Shown one piece after another: positions 40,428 through 49,110 of a DNA stretch of 64,000 bases. The notes beneath the pieces are model-generated. The model was given only the letters and a program-made list of their open reading frames with translations, had not been told where the DNA came from and made no database searches. Within the stretch, counting starts at the first letter, position 1. Each line of letters opens with the position of its first letter. Source of the stretch: Methylobacterium nodulans ORS 2060 (GTDB lineage Bacteria; Pseudomonadota; Alphaproteobacteria; Rhizobiales; Beijerinckiaceae); contig NC_011894.1 of assembly GCF_000022085.1 (NCBI RefSeq), forward strand, positions 2,321,501 through 2,385,500, given 5' to 3'. Position numbers and translations under genes: made by a program.

Positions 40428-41846
40428 TCAGGCCTCCATCAGCCGGCGCACATCGGTGAGGTGCCCCGTTACCGCCGCGGCTGCCGCCATGGCGGGGCTC
40501 ATCAGGTGCGTGCGCGCGCCAGGCCCTTGGCGGCCGACGAAGTTGCGGTTGGAGGTCGAGGCGCAGCGCTGTCCCGGCGCGACCGTGTCGCCGTTGGTGG
40601 CGAGGCACATGGAGCAGCCGGCGTAGCGCCACTCGAAGCCCGCCGCCTTGAAGATGCGGTCCAGCCCCTCGGCCTCAGCCTGGGCCTTGGCCTGTGAGGA
40701 GCCGGGCACGACCCAGGCTTCGACGCGCCGGTCCACTTTGCGCCCCTGGACGACCGCGGCCGCGGAGCGCAGATCCTCGATCCGCCCGTTCGTGCAGGAC
40801 CCGATGAAGACGCGGTCGACCGGAACCTCTTCCAGCGGCGTGCCCGGGGTCAGCCCCATATAGGCGAGCGACCTCGCCATTCCCTCCCGCCGCGCGGGAT
40901 CAGCGACATCCTCCGGATCGGGCACCCGGCCCGTCACGCCGACAGCGTCCTCGGGGGTCGTGCCCCAGGTCACCATCGGCACGATGTCGCTCCCGTCGAG
41001 GGTCACCTCGCGGTCGAAGGTCGCGTCATCCGAGCGCAGGAGTCGCCACGCGGCGATTGAGCGGTCCCATTCGGCGCCCTGCGGGGCATAAGGCCGCCCG
41101 TGGATGTAGTCGAAAGTCGTGTCGTCGGGCGCGATCATCCCGGCCCGGCCCCCAGCCTCGATCGACATGTTGCAGACGGTCAGGCGTCCCTCCATGGACA
41201 TCGCCTCGATGACCGGCCCGGCATACTCGACCGTGTGTCCCGTAGCGCCGGCGACGCCGATCTCTGCGATCACCGCCAGGATGACGTCCTTGGGTGTGAC
41301 GCCCCGACCGAGCCAGCCGTCGATGCGGATCCGCATGCGCCGCGGCCGGCGCTGCCACAGCGTCTGGGTCGCGAGCACGTGACCGACCTCGGTCGCACCG
41401 ATGCCAAAGGCGAGCGCCCCGAGCGCCCCATGCGTGGCCGTGTGGCTGTCGGCGCACACGATCGTCATGCCCGGCAGGCTCAGCCCCTGCTCGGGCCCGA
41501 CGACGTGGACGATCCCCTGGCGTGAGTCGTCGATGCCGAACAGGGTGATTCCGGATTCCGACGCGTCCCGGGTCAGCGCCTCGATCATCGTCCGGCGCTC
41601 GGGATGGTTCACGGCAGTCAGGTCGCGGCCGTGGGTCGGAACGTAGTGGTCGGCCGTGCCGAAGATCCGCGACGGCGCGCGGGGCTTGAGGCCCCTCTCC
41701 CGCAGCATCGCGAAAGCCGTCGCGGTGACGTCGTGGATGTAGTGCCGGTCGATGAAGAGCAGGTCCTGCCCGTCCTCGCGCGTCGTCACGCGGTGACGGT
41801 CCCAGATCTTCTCCACGAGGGTCTTCGGCCCCGGGCTCGCCTCCAT
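40428..41846 (-). CDS. leuC: 3-isopropylmalate dehydratase large subunit-like
   Basis: 472 residues, aconitase superfamily (PF00330). The three [4Fe-4S] cysteines are in place: FIGSCTNGR and the [10 protein letters not shown] pair. Other signatures are [29 protein letters not shown] and [10 protein letters not shown]. First gene of a nine-gene minus-strand run ending at 33170; a GGGAGGGG site precedes it. The upstream 179 bp holds a two-box motif shared with another promoter of this locus. Confidence 0.9.
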   Translation of the reverse strand: MEASPGPKTLVEKIWDRHRVTTREDGQDLLFIDRHYIHDVTATAFAMLRERGLKPRAPSRIFGTADHYVPTHGRDLTAVNHPERRTMIEALTRDASESGITLFGIDDSRQGIVHVVGPEQGLSLPGMTIVCADSHTATHGALGALAFGIGATEVGHVLATQTLWQRRPRRMRIRIDGWLGRGVTPKDVILAVIAEIGVAGATGHTVEYAGPVIEAMSMEGRLTVCNMSIEAGGRAGMIAPDDTTFDYIHGRPYAPQGAEWDRSIAAWRLLRSDDATFDREVTLDGSDIVPMVTWGTTPEDAVGVTGRVPDPEDVADPARREGMARSLAYMGLTPGTPLEEVPVDRVFIGSCTNGRIEDLRSAAAVVQGRKVDRRVEAWVVPGSSQAKAQAEAEGLDRIFKAAGFEWRYAGCSMCLATNGDTVAPGQRCASTSNRNFVGRQGPGARTHLMSPAMAAAAAVTGHLTDVRRLMEA

Positions 41847-41952
41847 CCTGTCCCCTCCCGCCGCGTCCGGCCCGGGCCGTCCCGCCCGGTACCGCGCCGT
41901 CGCACGATCGTTGAAGTTGAATCTGCCTTACCCCGCGGTGGCGCCCCGCCAT

Positions 41953-41989
41953 AATGGTCATTCGGGAAGCCGCCATCGCGGTTCGCGAA
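41953..41989. promoter_or_regulatory. two-box operator-like motif, copy 1
   Basis: AATGGTCATTCGG leads into boxes TTCGGGAA (41961-41968) and TTCGCGAA (41982-41989), whose start points are 21 bp apart, two helical turns. The same leader, boxes and spacing occur at 43144-43180. It lies between the leuC-like start (41846) and the upstream hydrolase stop (42026). A dimeric regulator such as the LysR protein at 32264 could bind here. Confidence 0.5.
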
Positions 41990-42025
41990 GGCTGCGAGAC
42001 GCTTGCGGCCCCGCAGCGGATCGGG

Positions 42026-43048
42026 CTATTGCGTGAGCCCCTTCCTCTTCATCCAATCTTCGATCAGTCCTGCGATCTGATCGGAATTGGTATCCATCAT
42101 GATCATGTGATCATTGCCGGTGATGCCGACCTTCGGCAGCTCGATCACCTCGACATCGCCGCCGCGCGCCTTCAGGTCGGCCGCGAACTTGAGCGAGAAG
42201 GGCTGCTGGCGCACCCAGACAGGCTCGCGCTCGATGTTGTCGCCCCAGATGATGAGCATCGGGATCGCGGTCAGCCGGTCGAGGTCGGGCCCCGGCGCGG
42301 GCGCCCCCGCCGGCTCGATGGCGATCAGAGCCTTGACCTTGTCCGGGGCATTCAGGGCCGCGTGGAACCCGAAATTGCCGGCCTGCGAATGCACCATCAC
42401 GACGGCGGGACCGACCTTCTGGATCAGCGCGTCGTAGGCGCGCTGCGTGATCCCGTCGTTGCTCGTCCAGCGCGGGACGAATTGCTTAGCGAACCGGTCG
42501 AACGCCTGGACCGGAAATTTCCCTCCCGGCATGGCGGCGCGCTCGGATGGGTCGGTCGCATAGATCGGGCCGATCCGGAACTGCTCCCACGCCTCCTTTT
42601 TGGTGCGGAAGAACGGTGCCGTCTTATAGATCTCGGGGTAGCGCGCCCACGAGGCACGGCCCCGCTCGACCGCGTCGGACACGTAGATCGGATGGCCGGC
42701 CCGGAAGAAGTACTGCATGAAGCCGGGCTGGCCGTCGGGCTTGGTGTCCCACGTGACGCCCGTGAGGCCGCCCCCGTGCCACATCAGCAACGGATACATG
42801 GCGCGCTGCGGCTCGGGGATCAGGTACTGGACGTACATCTGCTCCACCTCGAAGTCGCCGTTCGGATCGACCCGCGTGGGCGCGGCTCCCTGGGTGAAGA
42901 CGCTCTCGGTGACCGGGTAGCCGCTCAGGCTGACCTGACGCCCTCCGACGTGGAAGCTCCCGAATTCCTTGAGCACCTGCGCCTGCGCGGGTACGCCGAA
43001 GAGGACGGCGGACACCGTCGCGCACAAGATGGGCGTCATGCGCCTCAT
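42026..43048 (-). CDS. exported alpha/beta hydrolase (copy 1)
   Basis: 340 residues from ATG 43048 (GGGAGGG upstream). Signal peptide ends near PAQAQV. The hydrolase core shows LLMWHGGGLTGVTWDT (oxyanion region), VYVSDAVERGRAS-type strand, nucleophile HSQAGNFG, and a C-terminal His in ITGNDHMIMMDTN. It is clearly related to the plus-strand hydrolase at 44568 (same HSQAG and GNxHMxMM motifs). A periplasmic esterase or lactonase that may release the acid imported by the ABC system is a reasonable inference. Confidence 0.83.
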   Translation of the reverse strand: MRRMTPILCATVSAVLFGVPAQAQVLKEFGSFHVGGRQVSLSGYPVTESVFTQGAAPTRVDPNGDFEVEQMYVQYLIPEPQRAMYPLLMWHGGGLTGVTWDTKPDGQPGFMQYFFRAGHPIYVSDAVERGRASWARYPEIYKTAPFFRTKKEAWEQFRIGPIYATDPSERAAMPGGKFPVQAFDRFAKQFVPRWTSNDGITQRAYDALIQKVGPAVVMVHSQAGNFGFHAALNAPDKVKALIAIEPAGAPAPGPDLDRLTAIPMLIIWGDNIEREPVWVRQQPFSLKFAADLKARGGDVEVIELPKVGITGNDHMIMMDTNSDQIAGLIEDWMKRKGLTQ

Positions 43049-43143
43049 CGAACCCTCCCTGACTGGGCCGGCTTGCCGCCGGCTCTCCAGGGCCGCATCG
43101 GGGCCCTCGGGCACAGGTTAGCGCTTCGGCCGCGCGGTCCCGC

Positions 43144-43180
43144 AATGGTCATTCGGCAATGTGCCGTGGCGATTCACGAG
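43144..43180. promoter_or_regulatory. two-box operator-like motif, copy 2
   Basis: AATGGTCATTCGG leader with boxes TTCGGCAA (43152-43159) and TTCACGAG (43173-43180), start points 21 bp apart, as in copy 1. It lies in the 251-bp divergent gap between the exported hydrolase (start 43048) and the aldo/keto reductase (start 43300), so it could control both. Confidence 0.5.
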
Positions 43181-43299
43181 GGTGGGGAAGACTTCCCAGC
43201 CCCCGGCACGAGACCTACTATCGGCATGCGCGCCACACTCCCGCGATCCGACCTCCATCCGGGCGGCGCCGCAGCCCAATCTCTCGAGGAAACCTGCCG

Positions 43300-44280
43300 A
43301 TGGACTACGTGAAGTTCGGCTCGACCGGCCTGAAGGTGTCGCGCCTCTGCCTCGGCTGCATGAGCTTCGGCGATCCCGGACGTGGGACCCACAGCTGGAC
43401 GCTCAATGAGGAGCGAAGCCGGCCGCTGATCCGCCAAGGGTTCGAAGCCGGTATCAACTTCCTCGACACGGCAAACGTCTACTCGGCGGGCACGTCCGAG
43501 GAGATCCTCGGCCGGGCGATCCGCGACTTCGCCCAGCGCGACGAGATCGTGCTTGCCACCAAGGTCTTCAACCGCATGCGGCCCGGTCCAAACGGCAGCG
43601 GGCTGTCGCGCAAGGCGATCATGATGGAGATTGACGCCAGCCTGAAACGGCTCGGCACGGACTACGTGGACCTCTACCAGATCCACCGCTGGGATCACGG
43701 CACGCCCATCGAGGAGACGATGGAGGCGCTCCACGACGTCGTGAAGGCCGGCAAGGCCCGCTACATCGGCGCATCCTCAATGTTTGCGTGGCAGTTCGCC
43801 AAGGCCAATTACACGGCGCGGCTGCATGGCTGGACCGAGTTCGTCAGCATGCAGAACCACCTGAACCTGCTCTACCGCGAGGAGGAGCGCGAGATGCTGC
43901 CATTCTGCGCCGATCAGGGCATCGCGGTAATTCCCTGGAGCCCCCTCGCGCGCGGGCGTCTGACGCGCGCCTGGGATGAGACCAGCGAGCGCCAGAGGAC
44001 GGACGTGTTCGGCGGCACCCTCTATCGGCAGGCGGAGGACGCGGACCGTCGGATCGTCGAAGAGGTTGCAGCCATCGCGGCGAAGCGCGGCGTGCCGAAG
44101 GCACAGGTTGCCCTGGCGTGGGTTGCACAGAAGGCCGGTGTGACCGCACCGATCGTCGGCATCTCAAAGCCGAACCATCTCACGGACGCCGTCGCTGCCC
44201 TCTCGCTGAATCTGTCGGCGGAGGAGATCGCCGCATTGGAGGCGCCTTACGTCCCGCACAGGGTCGAAGGGTTCGTATAG
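43300..44280 (+). CDS. aldo/keto reductase
   Basis: 326 residues from ATG 43300 (GAGGAA 8 bases upstream); a longer frame to 43159 is rejected because homology begins at MDYVKFGSTGLKVSRLCLG. TIM-barrel AKR with the catalytic tetrad: Asp in FLDTANVY, Tyr in the same motif, Lys in VLATKVF, His in YQIHRWD. A nucleotide-binding end (VGISKPNHL) is present. NADPH-dependent carbonyl reductase, cytoplasmic. It is divergent from hydrolase copy 1 and upstream of hydrolase copy 2. Confidence 0.9.
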   Translation: MDYVKFGSTGLKVSRLCLGCMSFGDPGRGTHSWTLNEERSRPLIRQGFEAGINFLDTANVYSAGTSEEILGRAIRDFAQRDEIVLATKVFNRMRPGPNGSGLSRKAIMMEIDASLKRLGTDYVDLYQIHRWDHGTPIEETMEALHDVVKAGKARYIGASSMFAWQFAKANYTARLHGWTEFVSMQNHLNLLYREEEREMLPFCADQGIAVIPWSPLARGRLTRAWDETSERQRTDVFGGTLYRQAEDADRRIVEEVAAIAAKRGVPKAQVALAWVAQKAGVTAPIVGISKPNHLTDAVAALSLNLSAEEIAALEAPYVPHRVEGFV

Positions 44281-44567
44281 GGATGATCCTCGTGAAGCCG
44301 TTCGTCGCAGCTCCGCGCTGGTCGTCTGTCCTGAGGGCCTCACGGTGAGACGACGGACGATCCTGAGCGGGCGCAGTGCATCGGCTCGCTGAGCCGGCCA
44401 GCGCGCACCGCCAGTTTGGGCGGCTCGCCGCGCCGCCACAACGAAAACGCGCGAAGCTTGACTCCGGTCCGGTGGATCGCTCTCCACCCCATGCTGGACG
44501 CACGCGCTCGTCTTTGCCACCGATGCTAGGTTTCAGCAGGCGCATCAGACGCCAATGGGAGGAAATC

Positions 44568-45728
44568 ATGATTCGGGCTGTCACAGCCTGCGCGCTCGCG
44601 CTGGCGTGCCTTTTCCCCGCTGAGGCGGCTGATCGGGACAGCAACCCGCCCGCCGCATTCAAGCCAGCCCAGCGGGAGGGATACTTCTTCGTGGGTGGTC
44701 ACTACGAGACGATCCAGGGGAAGGAGATCGCCGTCGGCCACATGTTCGTTCAGTATCATGCACCATCTCAGGTGACTCAGCCCTATCCCGTGGTGATGGT
44801 GCATGGCACCGCTCAGACCGGGATCAACTTCCTGGGCACGCCTGACGGACGGCCGGGTTGGGTTGATCGCTTCGTCGAGCGCGGCTTCGCCGTCTATGTC
44901 GTCGACCAGGTTGGGCGCGGCCGGTCCGGTGACAACCCCGAAGTCTATGGACCATACGCACGGCTCACCACCGGTGACCTTGAGAGCATTTTCACCGGCC
45001 AGGAGAACTTCAATCTTTTTCCGCAGGCCAAGCTGCACACGCAGTGGCCTGGCGGTTCGGGCGTGAAGGGCAATGCCGCGTTCGACCAGTTCTATCTCTC
45101 CCAAGTGCCCTTCATCGCGAGCGCGCTGAAGAGTGAGGAGCTCGTCGACCCGGCGCTCATTGCCCTCCTGGAGAAAATCGGACCGTCGGTCCTGCTGACC
45201 CACTCACAGGCAGGCGTCTTTGGCTGGGCCGTATCGGATCAGCGGCCGGATCTCGTGAAGGCGCACGTCGCCGTCGAGCCGAACGGACCGACGTTCTTCG
45301 ACATCCGCTTCAAGGGCGGGGAGGACTGGTATGAGAAGATCGGAGATGCTCGGGCGCGGCCCTACGGCATCACCCGTGTGCCGCTGCATTTCGATCCGCC
45401 GGTCACCTCACCCTCCGATCTGACGATCGCGCAGGCTGAGAAGCCGTTGCGGCCAGGTCAGATTCGCTGCTGGCTCCAGGCCGAACCAGCTCGCCGATTG
45501 CCGAACTTGGCGAAAGTCCCTGCCGTCATTGTCACCGGTGAAGCGTCGTTCCGGGCAACGATGGACGATTGTACGGGCGCCTTCCTGGAGCAGGCAGGGG
45601 CGCGGCCGGATCGGCTCGCTCTGGCGGAGCACGGCATCCGGGGCAACGGTCATATGATGATGCTGGAGGCCAACAATGGTGAGGTTGCCGATGCGATCAT
45701 CAACTGGGTTCATACAAAATTGCACTAA
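44568..45728 (+). CDS. exported alpha/beta hydrolase (copy 2)
   Basis: 386 residues from ATG 44568 (GGGAGGAAATC before it). Signal peptide ends near PAEAAD. Motifs: MVHGTAQTGINFLGTPDGRP (oxyanion), VVDQVGRGRSG, nucleophile THSQAGVFGW, and C-terminal IRGNGHMMMLEANNG (catalytic His). It is paralogous to the protein at 42026-43048 but about 45 residues longer. The aldo/keto reductase lies 287 bp upstream on the same strand. Probably another periplasmic esterase of the same pathway. Confidence 0.83.
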   Translation: MIRAVTACALALACLFPAEAADRDSNPPAAFKPAQREGYFFVGGHYETIQGKEIAVGHMFVQYHAPSQVTQPYPVVMVHGTAQTGINFLGTPDGRPGWVDRFVERGFAVYVVDQVGRGRSGDNPEVYGPYARLTTGDLESIFTGQENFNLFPQAKLHTQWPGGSGVKGNAAFDQFYLSQVPFIASALKSEELVDPALIALLEKIGPSVLLTHSQAGVFGWAVSDQRPDLVKAHVAVEPNGPTFFDIRFKGGEDWYEKIGDARARPYGITRVPLHFDPPVTSPSDLTIAQAEKPLRPGQIRCWLQAEPARRLPNLAKVPAVIVTGEASFRATMDDCTGAFLEQAGARPDRLALAEHGIRGNGHMMMLEANNGEVADAIINWVHTKLH

Positions 45729-46282
45729 GCAGCCGATTGCGGCTTAACGTTACATATTAATTTCTAAGCGCCGATTACCTGATAGGAATTTTATATAAAT
45801 TACGCAGTGAGGCGGTCGATATTCGAATCGCCTCCTGAATTCAATTCATGTTGTTTGGGCGCGAACGTCGGACTGGCATCTTGATGGATCTGAAGGTGGG
45901 GCCGGTTCGGGTCTGAAATGTACCTAGAACCGGACATTTGCCACGCGCGACGCGAAAGTCTGGAAAGGGTCAGCCCCGGTCATTGCAGGCGAAAGGCGTA
46001 GAGAGCTGCTGTCCACCGAGGCTGTCGTCTAATCGCCTCGCATAAAGCAAGTCCTTTTTGGATTGTCGGGCCGTCGTTTGCCGGGAGCACGGTCGTCTTC
46101 GCGGTCGGCATGAGCCGCCGCATGATGGGGCTTCGCAGGATGAACCTTCCGATGTGTGAAGCGCACTCGATGGACCGGTCTGGATCTCACGGTGCAACAG
46201 CCTAGGCGGAATGGTTCGCCCACGTCCCGGCAGGGACGCCTCGACGCGCCTTCGGGACGCGACAAGCTGGGGTGTTCTGGGA
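45729..46282. other. intergenic region with dispersed repeat a
   Basis: AT-rich just after the hydrolase stop (45740-45850), then repeat a at 45929-46017. Frames between 46020 and 46280 lack starts and family motifs, although a minus-strand frame reading ILRSPIMRRLMPTAKTTVLP looks mildly protein-like. No gene can be supported. Confidence 0.4.
45929..46017. repeat. dispersed repeat a, copy 2 (partner 4771-4856)
   Basis: Matches 4771-4856 in the same orientation around AAGGGTCAGCCCCGGTCATT, with scattered substitutions. In this location the adjoining repeat b is separated from it by an IS110-type gene and a MITE-like element. Confidence 0.6.
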
Positions 46283-47305
46283 TCAGGCCATGGCAGCCTT
46301 CGCACGGTAGGAGTGGCCGGACTTCAGCATGGCGTGCATGACGACGGCCAGCTTGCGCGCGACCGCCACGGCGGCGCGCTTGAAGCCGAGCCGCTCGCGC
46401 AGCTTCAGTCCCCAGGCTCGCAGGTCGCTGTCCACCTGGCTACGCGTCAGGAGAACGGTCGCCGCCTCGTAGAGAAGCCCTCGCATATGGGCGTCTCCTC
46501 TCCGGGAGATATGCCCGTCATAGTCGACCTCGCCCGACTGATAGCGCCGCGTCGTCAACCCGAACCAGGCGGCGACGGAGCGGGACGATCGGAAGTTGGC
46601 GGGATCCTCGATCGCGGTCACGAAGGCGGTCGCGGTGATCGCCCCGATCCCGGGAATCGCCATCAGCCGCTGGCAGGCTTGGCTCTGCCGTGCACCGGCC
46701 AGAAGCTGGCGTCCGAGCTCCGCTGCTCGACGGCGAACCGCGTTCCAGGCCTCAAGCAGCGGAAGGATGACGCGAGCCAGACCGTGATCGCCCGACAGGA
46801 GACGTCGAACCTCCGCCTCGAACGATCCGCCCTTTGCGCCCGGCACGATCAAGCCGAACGTCTTCATCAGGCCGCGGATCTGATTGGATAGCTCGGTCGT
46901 CACCTGCACGAGCTTGCTGCGCGCGGCGACAAGCGTTCGCACGAGCAGGCTGTCGTATCCCTTCACCCGCACTTCGCGGAAGAAGCCGACCTCGGCCAGA
47001 TGGGCCAGCCCGTCGGCATCGTTGGCGTCGGTTTTGTTGGCGGCCATGTCGAGCGCGGCCTTGGCATGGCGCGCGTCGATGCAGATCGCTGGCAAGCCTT
47101 CGGCGCGCAGCGCGTGGTAGAACCAAACTGACAAAGGACCCGTCTCAAATACGATCCGTTGGGCTTCGGGCGCATGCTTGCGCAGCACCCTGGCAATGAC
47201 GGCAGGATCGGAAGCGCACCTGCCGCGCCAAACACGCTTGCCGTCCCGCCGCACGCTGAGCGCCGTCTCTTTCAGGGACACGTCGAGACCGATATACTCA
47301 CCCAT
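46283..47305 (-). CDS. IS110-family transposase
   Basis: 340 residues from ATG 47305, where the conserved MGEYIGLDVSLKETALSV begins. DEDD catalytic residues are visible: Asp in GLDVS, Glu in FETGPLS, Asp residues in NKTDANDADGLAHL. The C-terminal transposase_20 domain shows LMAIPGIGAITATAF and FGLTTRRYQSG. IS110 elements usually lack inverted repeats and target duplications, so I set no element ends. Complete gene. Confidence 0.92.
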   Translation of the reverse strand: MGEYIGLDVSLKETALSVRRDGKRVWRGRCASDPAVIARVLRKHAPEAQRIVFETGPLSVWFYHALRAEGLPAICIDARHAKAALDMAANKTDANDADGLAHLAEVGFFREVRVKGYDSLLVRTLVAARSKLVQVTTELSNQIRGLMKTFGLIVPGAKGGSFEAEVRRLLSGDHGLARVILPLLEAWNAVRRRAAELGRQLLAGARQSQACQRLMAIPGIGAITATAFVTAIEDPANFRSSRSVAAWFGLTTRRYQSGEVDYDGHISRRGDAHMRGLLYEAATVLLTRSQVDSDLRAWGLKLRERLGFKRAAVAVARKLAVVMHAMLKSGHSYRAKAAMA

Positions 47306-47442
47306 GGTTGTTCTCCGCTCGATGCATGGGCCCGGCGTCCAGTCGTGAGCCCGCAACTTCATCCTGCCGGGGAACAACCACCGCTTCCATTGTAGGCCGC
47401 GTCACTCCGGCCCGAGGGGGAACGCTCCCGCGATTACCCCAT

Positions 47443-47590
47443 GTGTGAAAACGACCGACGCCCGCGCGCCTGTAGAAGAATTTTCTATCCACGGAGCGAT
47501 AGCATGGGCCAAGAGCATATGACCATCTACGCTCTGGCCATCTCGGGGAAAATCCTACTGCGCTATCCAGGCGAGATGCCGTTTTCACAC
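47443..47590 (-). mobile_element. 148-bp MITE-like element, copy 1
   Basis: Terminal inverted repeat GTGTGAAAACG at 47443-47453 and its complement at the right end, 47580-47590 (extended by GCC to 47578). Read on the minus strand it aligns with the element at 49111-49258: identical length (148 bp), shared TCGCCTGGATAGC near one end and TTCTACA plus CGGG near the other. It encodes nothing. This is a small non-autonomous element. Confidence 0.75.
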
Positions 47591-47609
47591 AGCCTCCACC
47601 CATCGCCGC

Positions 47610-47706
47610 CCTTCCATAGCCAAGCTGGTTGAGTTTCGAGCCTGACGCGCCCCGCACCAGAGAGCCAGCAAGGCCGTCCGGCCCGGCCGCAGCGGGCTGT
47701 TTCGTT
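47610..47706. repeat. dispersed repeat b, copy 2 (partner 4867-4955)
   Basis: Starts 20 bp after the MITE-like element and matches 4867-4955 in the same orientation (CATAGCCAAGCTGGTTGAGT). Ends in a GC-rich hairpin (GGCCGCAGCGGGCTG). Confidence 0.6.
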
Positions 47707-47752
47707 GCCGGGGACGTTGTGCCCTCCTGCATCTGATCCGAGGTCGTTCTGA

Positions 47753-47786
47753 GCCCGGCTGCCCTTCCGCAGCTGGGCTTTTCTCG
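47753..47786 (+). terminator. hairpin terminator-like structure
   Basis: Stem AGCCCGGCTGC / GCAGCTGGGCT (47753-47763 with 47770-47780), one mismatch, followed by TTTCTC. It lies just downstream of the zinc-ribbon gene stop on the minus strand and may act in either direction. Confidence 0.5.
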
Positions 47787-47788
47787 TT

Positions 47789-48139
47789 TCAGGGCTCCTC
47801 ATCCGGCCACGGCACGTCCCGCCCGACCACCTTGTAGTGGGCTGGCAGCGGGCCAGATTCGGTCGGGCGCCAGCCGGTCTTGGCGTGGATCCGTGCATAA
47901 TGCGCCAGCATGTCCCGGCGGACCTCCGGCCGGCGCGCTCCGCAGCGGGAGCAGCGCAGGCGGAAGGCGAAGCGATCCGAGGGCAGATCATCCGGGAATC
48001 GATCCGTCGCGATGACAGCGCGGTGCCGGCAGCCGGTGCGCCGGCAGTAGACCTCGACCGTGGTGATGCCCTCGGCGCGCAACTCGGCCGTGGTGGAGGG
48101 CGGACCGCTCTCGTCGCCTCGGTCGCGGCCGCGGCGCAT
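47789..48139 (-). CDS. small zinc-ribbon-like hypothetical protein
   Basis: 116 residues. Four cysteines in two groups, VYCRRTGCRHRAVI and LRCSRCGARRP, fit a treble-clef or zinc-ribbon; an acidic linker lies between. The C-terminus SGPLPAHYKVVGRDVPWPDE is duplicated as a remnant at 5326-5420. Similar small proteins occur in phage-derived islands. It begins 3 bp after the stop of a truncated upstream gene. Function unknown, possibly DNA binding. Confidence 0.6.
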   Translation of the reverse strand: MRRGRDRGDESGPPSTTAELRAEGITTVEVYCRRTGCRHRAVIATDRFPDDLPSDRFAFRLRCSRCGARRPEVRRDMLAHYARIHAKTGWRPTESGPLPAHYKVVGRDVPWPDEEP

Positions 48140-48142
48140 CGG

Positions 48143-48243
48143 CTACCCGCCCGCGACCAGGTCCGCGAAGTCCTCCGGCACCTCGCCGAAGCGCCCGAGG
48201 ATCACGACGCTCTCCAACTCGCCGGTCTCGTTGTCGGCCCGGA
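48143..48243 (-). pseudogene. 3' fragment of a small gene
   Basis: The minus strand reads ADNETGELESVVILGRFGEV and then PEDFADLVAGG before TAG 48143. The frame has no start; at about 48245 the sequence switches to a plus-strand helicase fragment, marking a rearrangement join. The fragment was probably co-transcribed with the zinc-ribbon gene. Confidence 0.5.
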
Positions 48244-48246
48244 TCT

Positions 48247-48705
48247 AGATTGCCGCTGCGCCCGGCTTGCCGCCCAGCACGTCGCGGAGGCGCACCGCAT
48301 CGGCGTCGACGCGCGACTCTCGCGCTTCGGCACGGTTCCGGAGCGGGCCTGCATCGCCGTCACGAATTATGAGCGCCTGGAGCGCTTCGACCCGGCCGAC
48401 TATGCCGGCGTGATCCTTGACGAGAGCAGCATCCTCAAGAGCTTTACGGGCGCCACCAAGCGCAAGCTGGTGGAGGCGTTCGCAGCCACGCCCTATCGGC
48501 TCTGCTGTACGGCGACGCCGGCTCCGAACGACCACACCGAGCTCGGCCAGCACAGCGAATTCCTCGGCGTGATGCGCCCGCCGGAGATGCTGTCCCGCTG
48601 GTTCATCGCCGAGCAGTCGAATGCCGGCCGCTACCGCCTGAAGAAGCCCGCCATGCGTCCGTTCTGGGATTGGGTTGCCTCATGGGCCCGCTGCGTCTCC
48701 CGGCG
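48247..48705 (+). pseudogene. phage SNF2/DEAD-type helicase fragment
   Basis: An internal piece of about 150 residues: QHVAEAHRIGVDARLSRFG, IAVTNYERLERFDPADYAGV, ILDESSILKSFTGATKRKL, LCCTATPAPNDHTELGQHSE and FLGVMRPPEMLSRWF. ILDESS is the DEAH-like motif II and TATPAPND motif III of phage helicases. The Walker A region and the second RecA domain are missing, and both ends run into unrelated sequence, so it is a dead fragment. Confidence 0.75.
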
Positions 48706-48719
48706 CGGGAGGTGGGCAA

Positions 48720-48986
48720 GTGAACCCGTTCCACTGGTTCCGGCCGCAGCTTGATGAGCCACAGGTCGAGCCTTCATGGGGGGCTCGCCTGCGGCTGGCT
48801 CGGGCCGAGCAGCAGCATCGGCGGTTGAGCTGCGATCTCATCCGGGTTGCTCTGGACGAGGTCGATCGCACGGCCGCCGAGATGGGCACTCCGGTCGTGT
48901 TGAATGCAGCATGGCTGCAGCAGGCGGTCGCCGAGTTGAGGCGCCGCTATCTGAGGCGCACGGCCGGCAGCCCAGGGGGGGCTTGA
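48720..48986 (+). CDS. small hypothetical protein of phage-island type
   Basis: 88 residues from GTG 48720 with GGGAGG upstream. Largely helical: WGARLRLARAEQQHRRLSCD, LIRVALDEVDRTAAEMG, LNAAWLQQAVAELRRRYLRR. No family recognised. It follows the helicase fragment and precedes a good terminator hairpin at 49047. It may be the only intact gene between the two MITE-like elements besides the zinc-ribbon gene. Confidence 0.5.
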   Translation: MNPFHWFRPQLDEPQVEPSWGARLRLARAEQQHRRLSCDLIRVALDEVDRTAAEMGTPVVLNAAWLQQAVAELRRRYLRRTAGSPGGA

Positions 48987-49046
48987 CCGTAATCAAGCCT
49001 AGGCCTCTGGCGCCCGCCTGATCCCCCGATGCTCTGAGCCTGCCCG

Positions 49047-49066
49047 GCCCGCTGAGGCGGGCTTTT
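49047..49066 (+). terminator. rho-independent terminator
   Basis: Stem GCCCGC (49047-49052), loop TGAG, stem GCGGGC (49057-49062), then TTTTC. Correct strand and distance (60 bp) for the gene ending at 48986. Confidence 0.65.
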
Positions 49067-49110
49067 CTATTGCGTGGAACGTGTCATGTGGTCCGATCGC
49101 GACCGAGGTC

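Noticed and set aside
38710..41846. leuCDB as the leucine-biosynthesis locus
   Set aside because: No leuA, leuE or other biosynthetic partner; the genes are embedded in an importer/lactonase operon. Not fully excluded without the rest of the genome.
47753..47786. Attenuator or riboswitch
   Set aside because: Only a simple stem followed by T residues; no leader ORF or aptamer-like structure.
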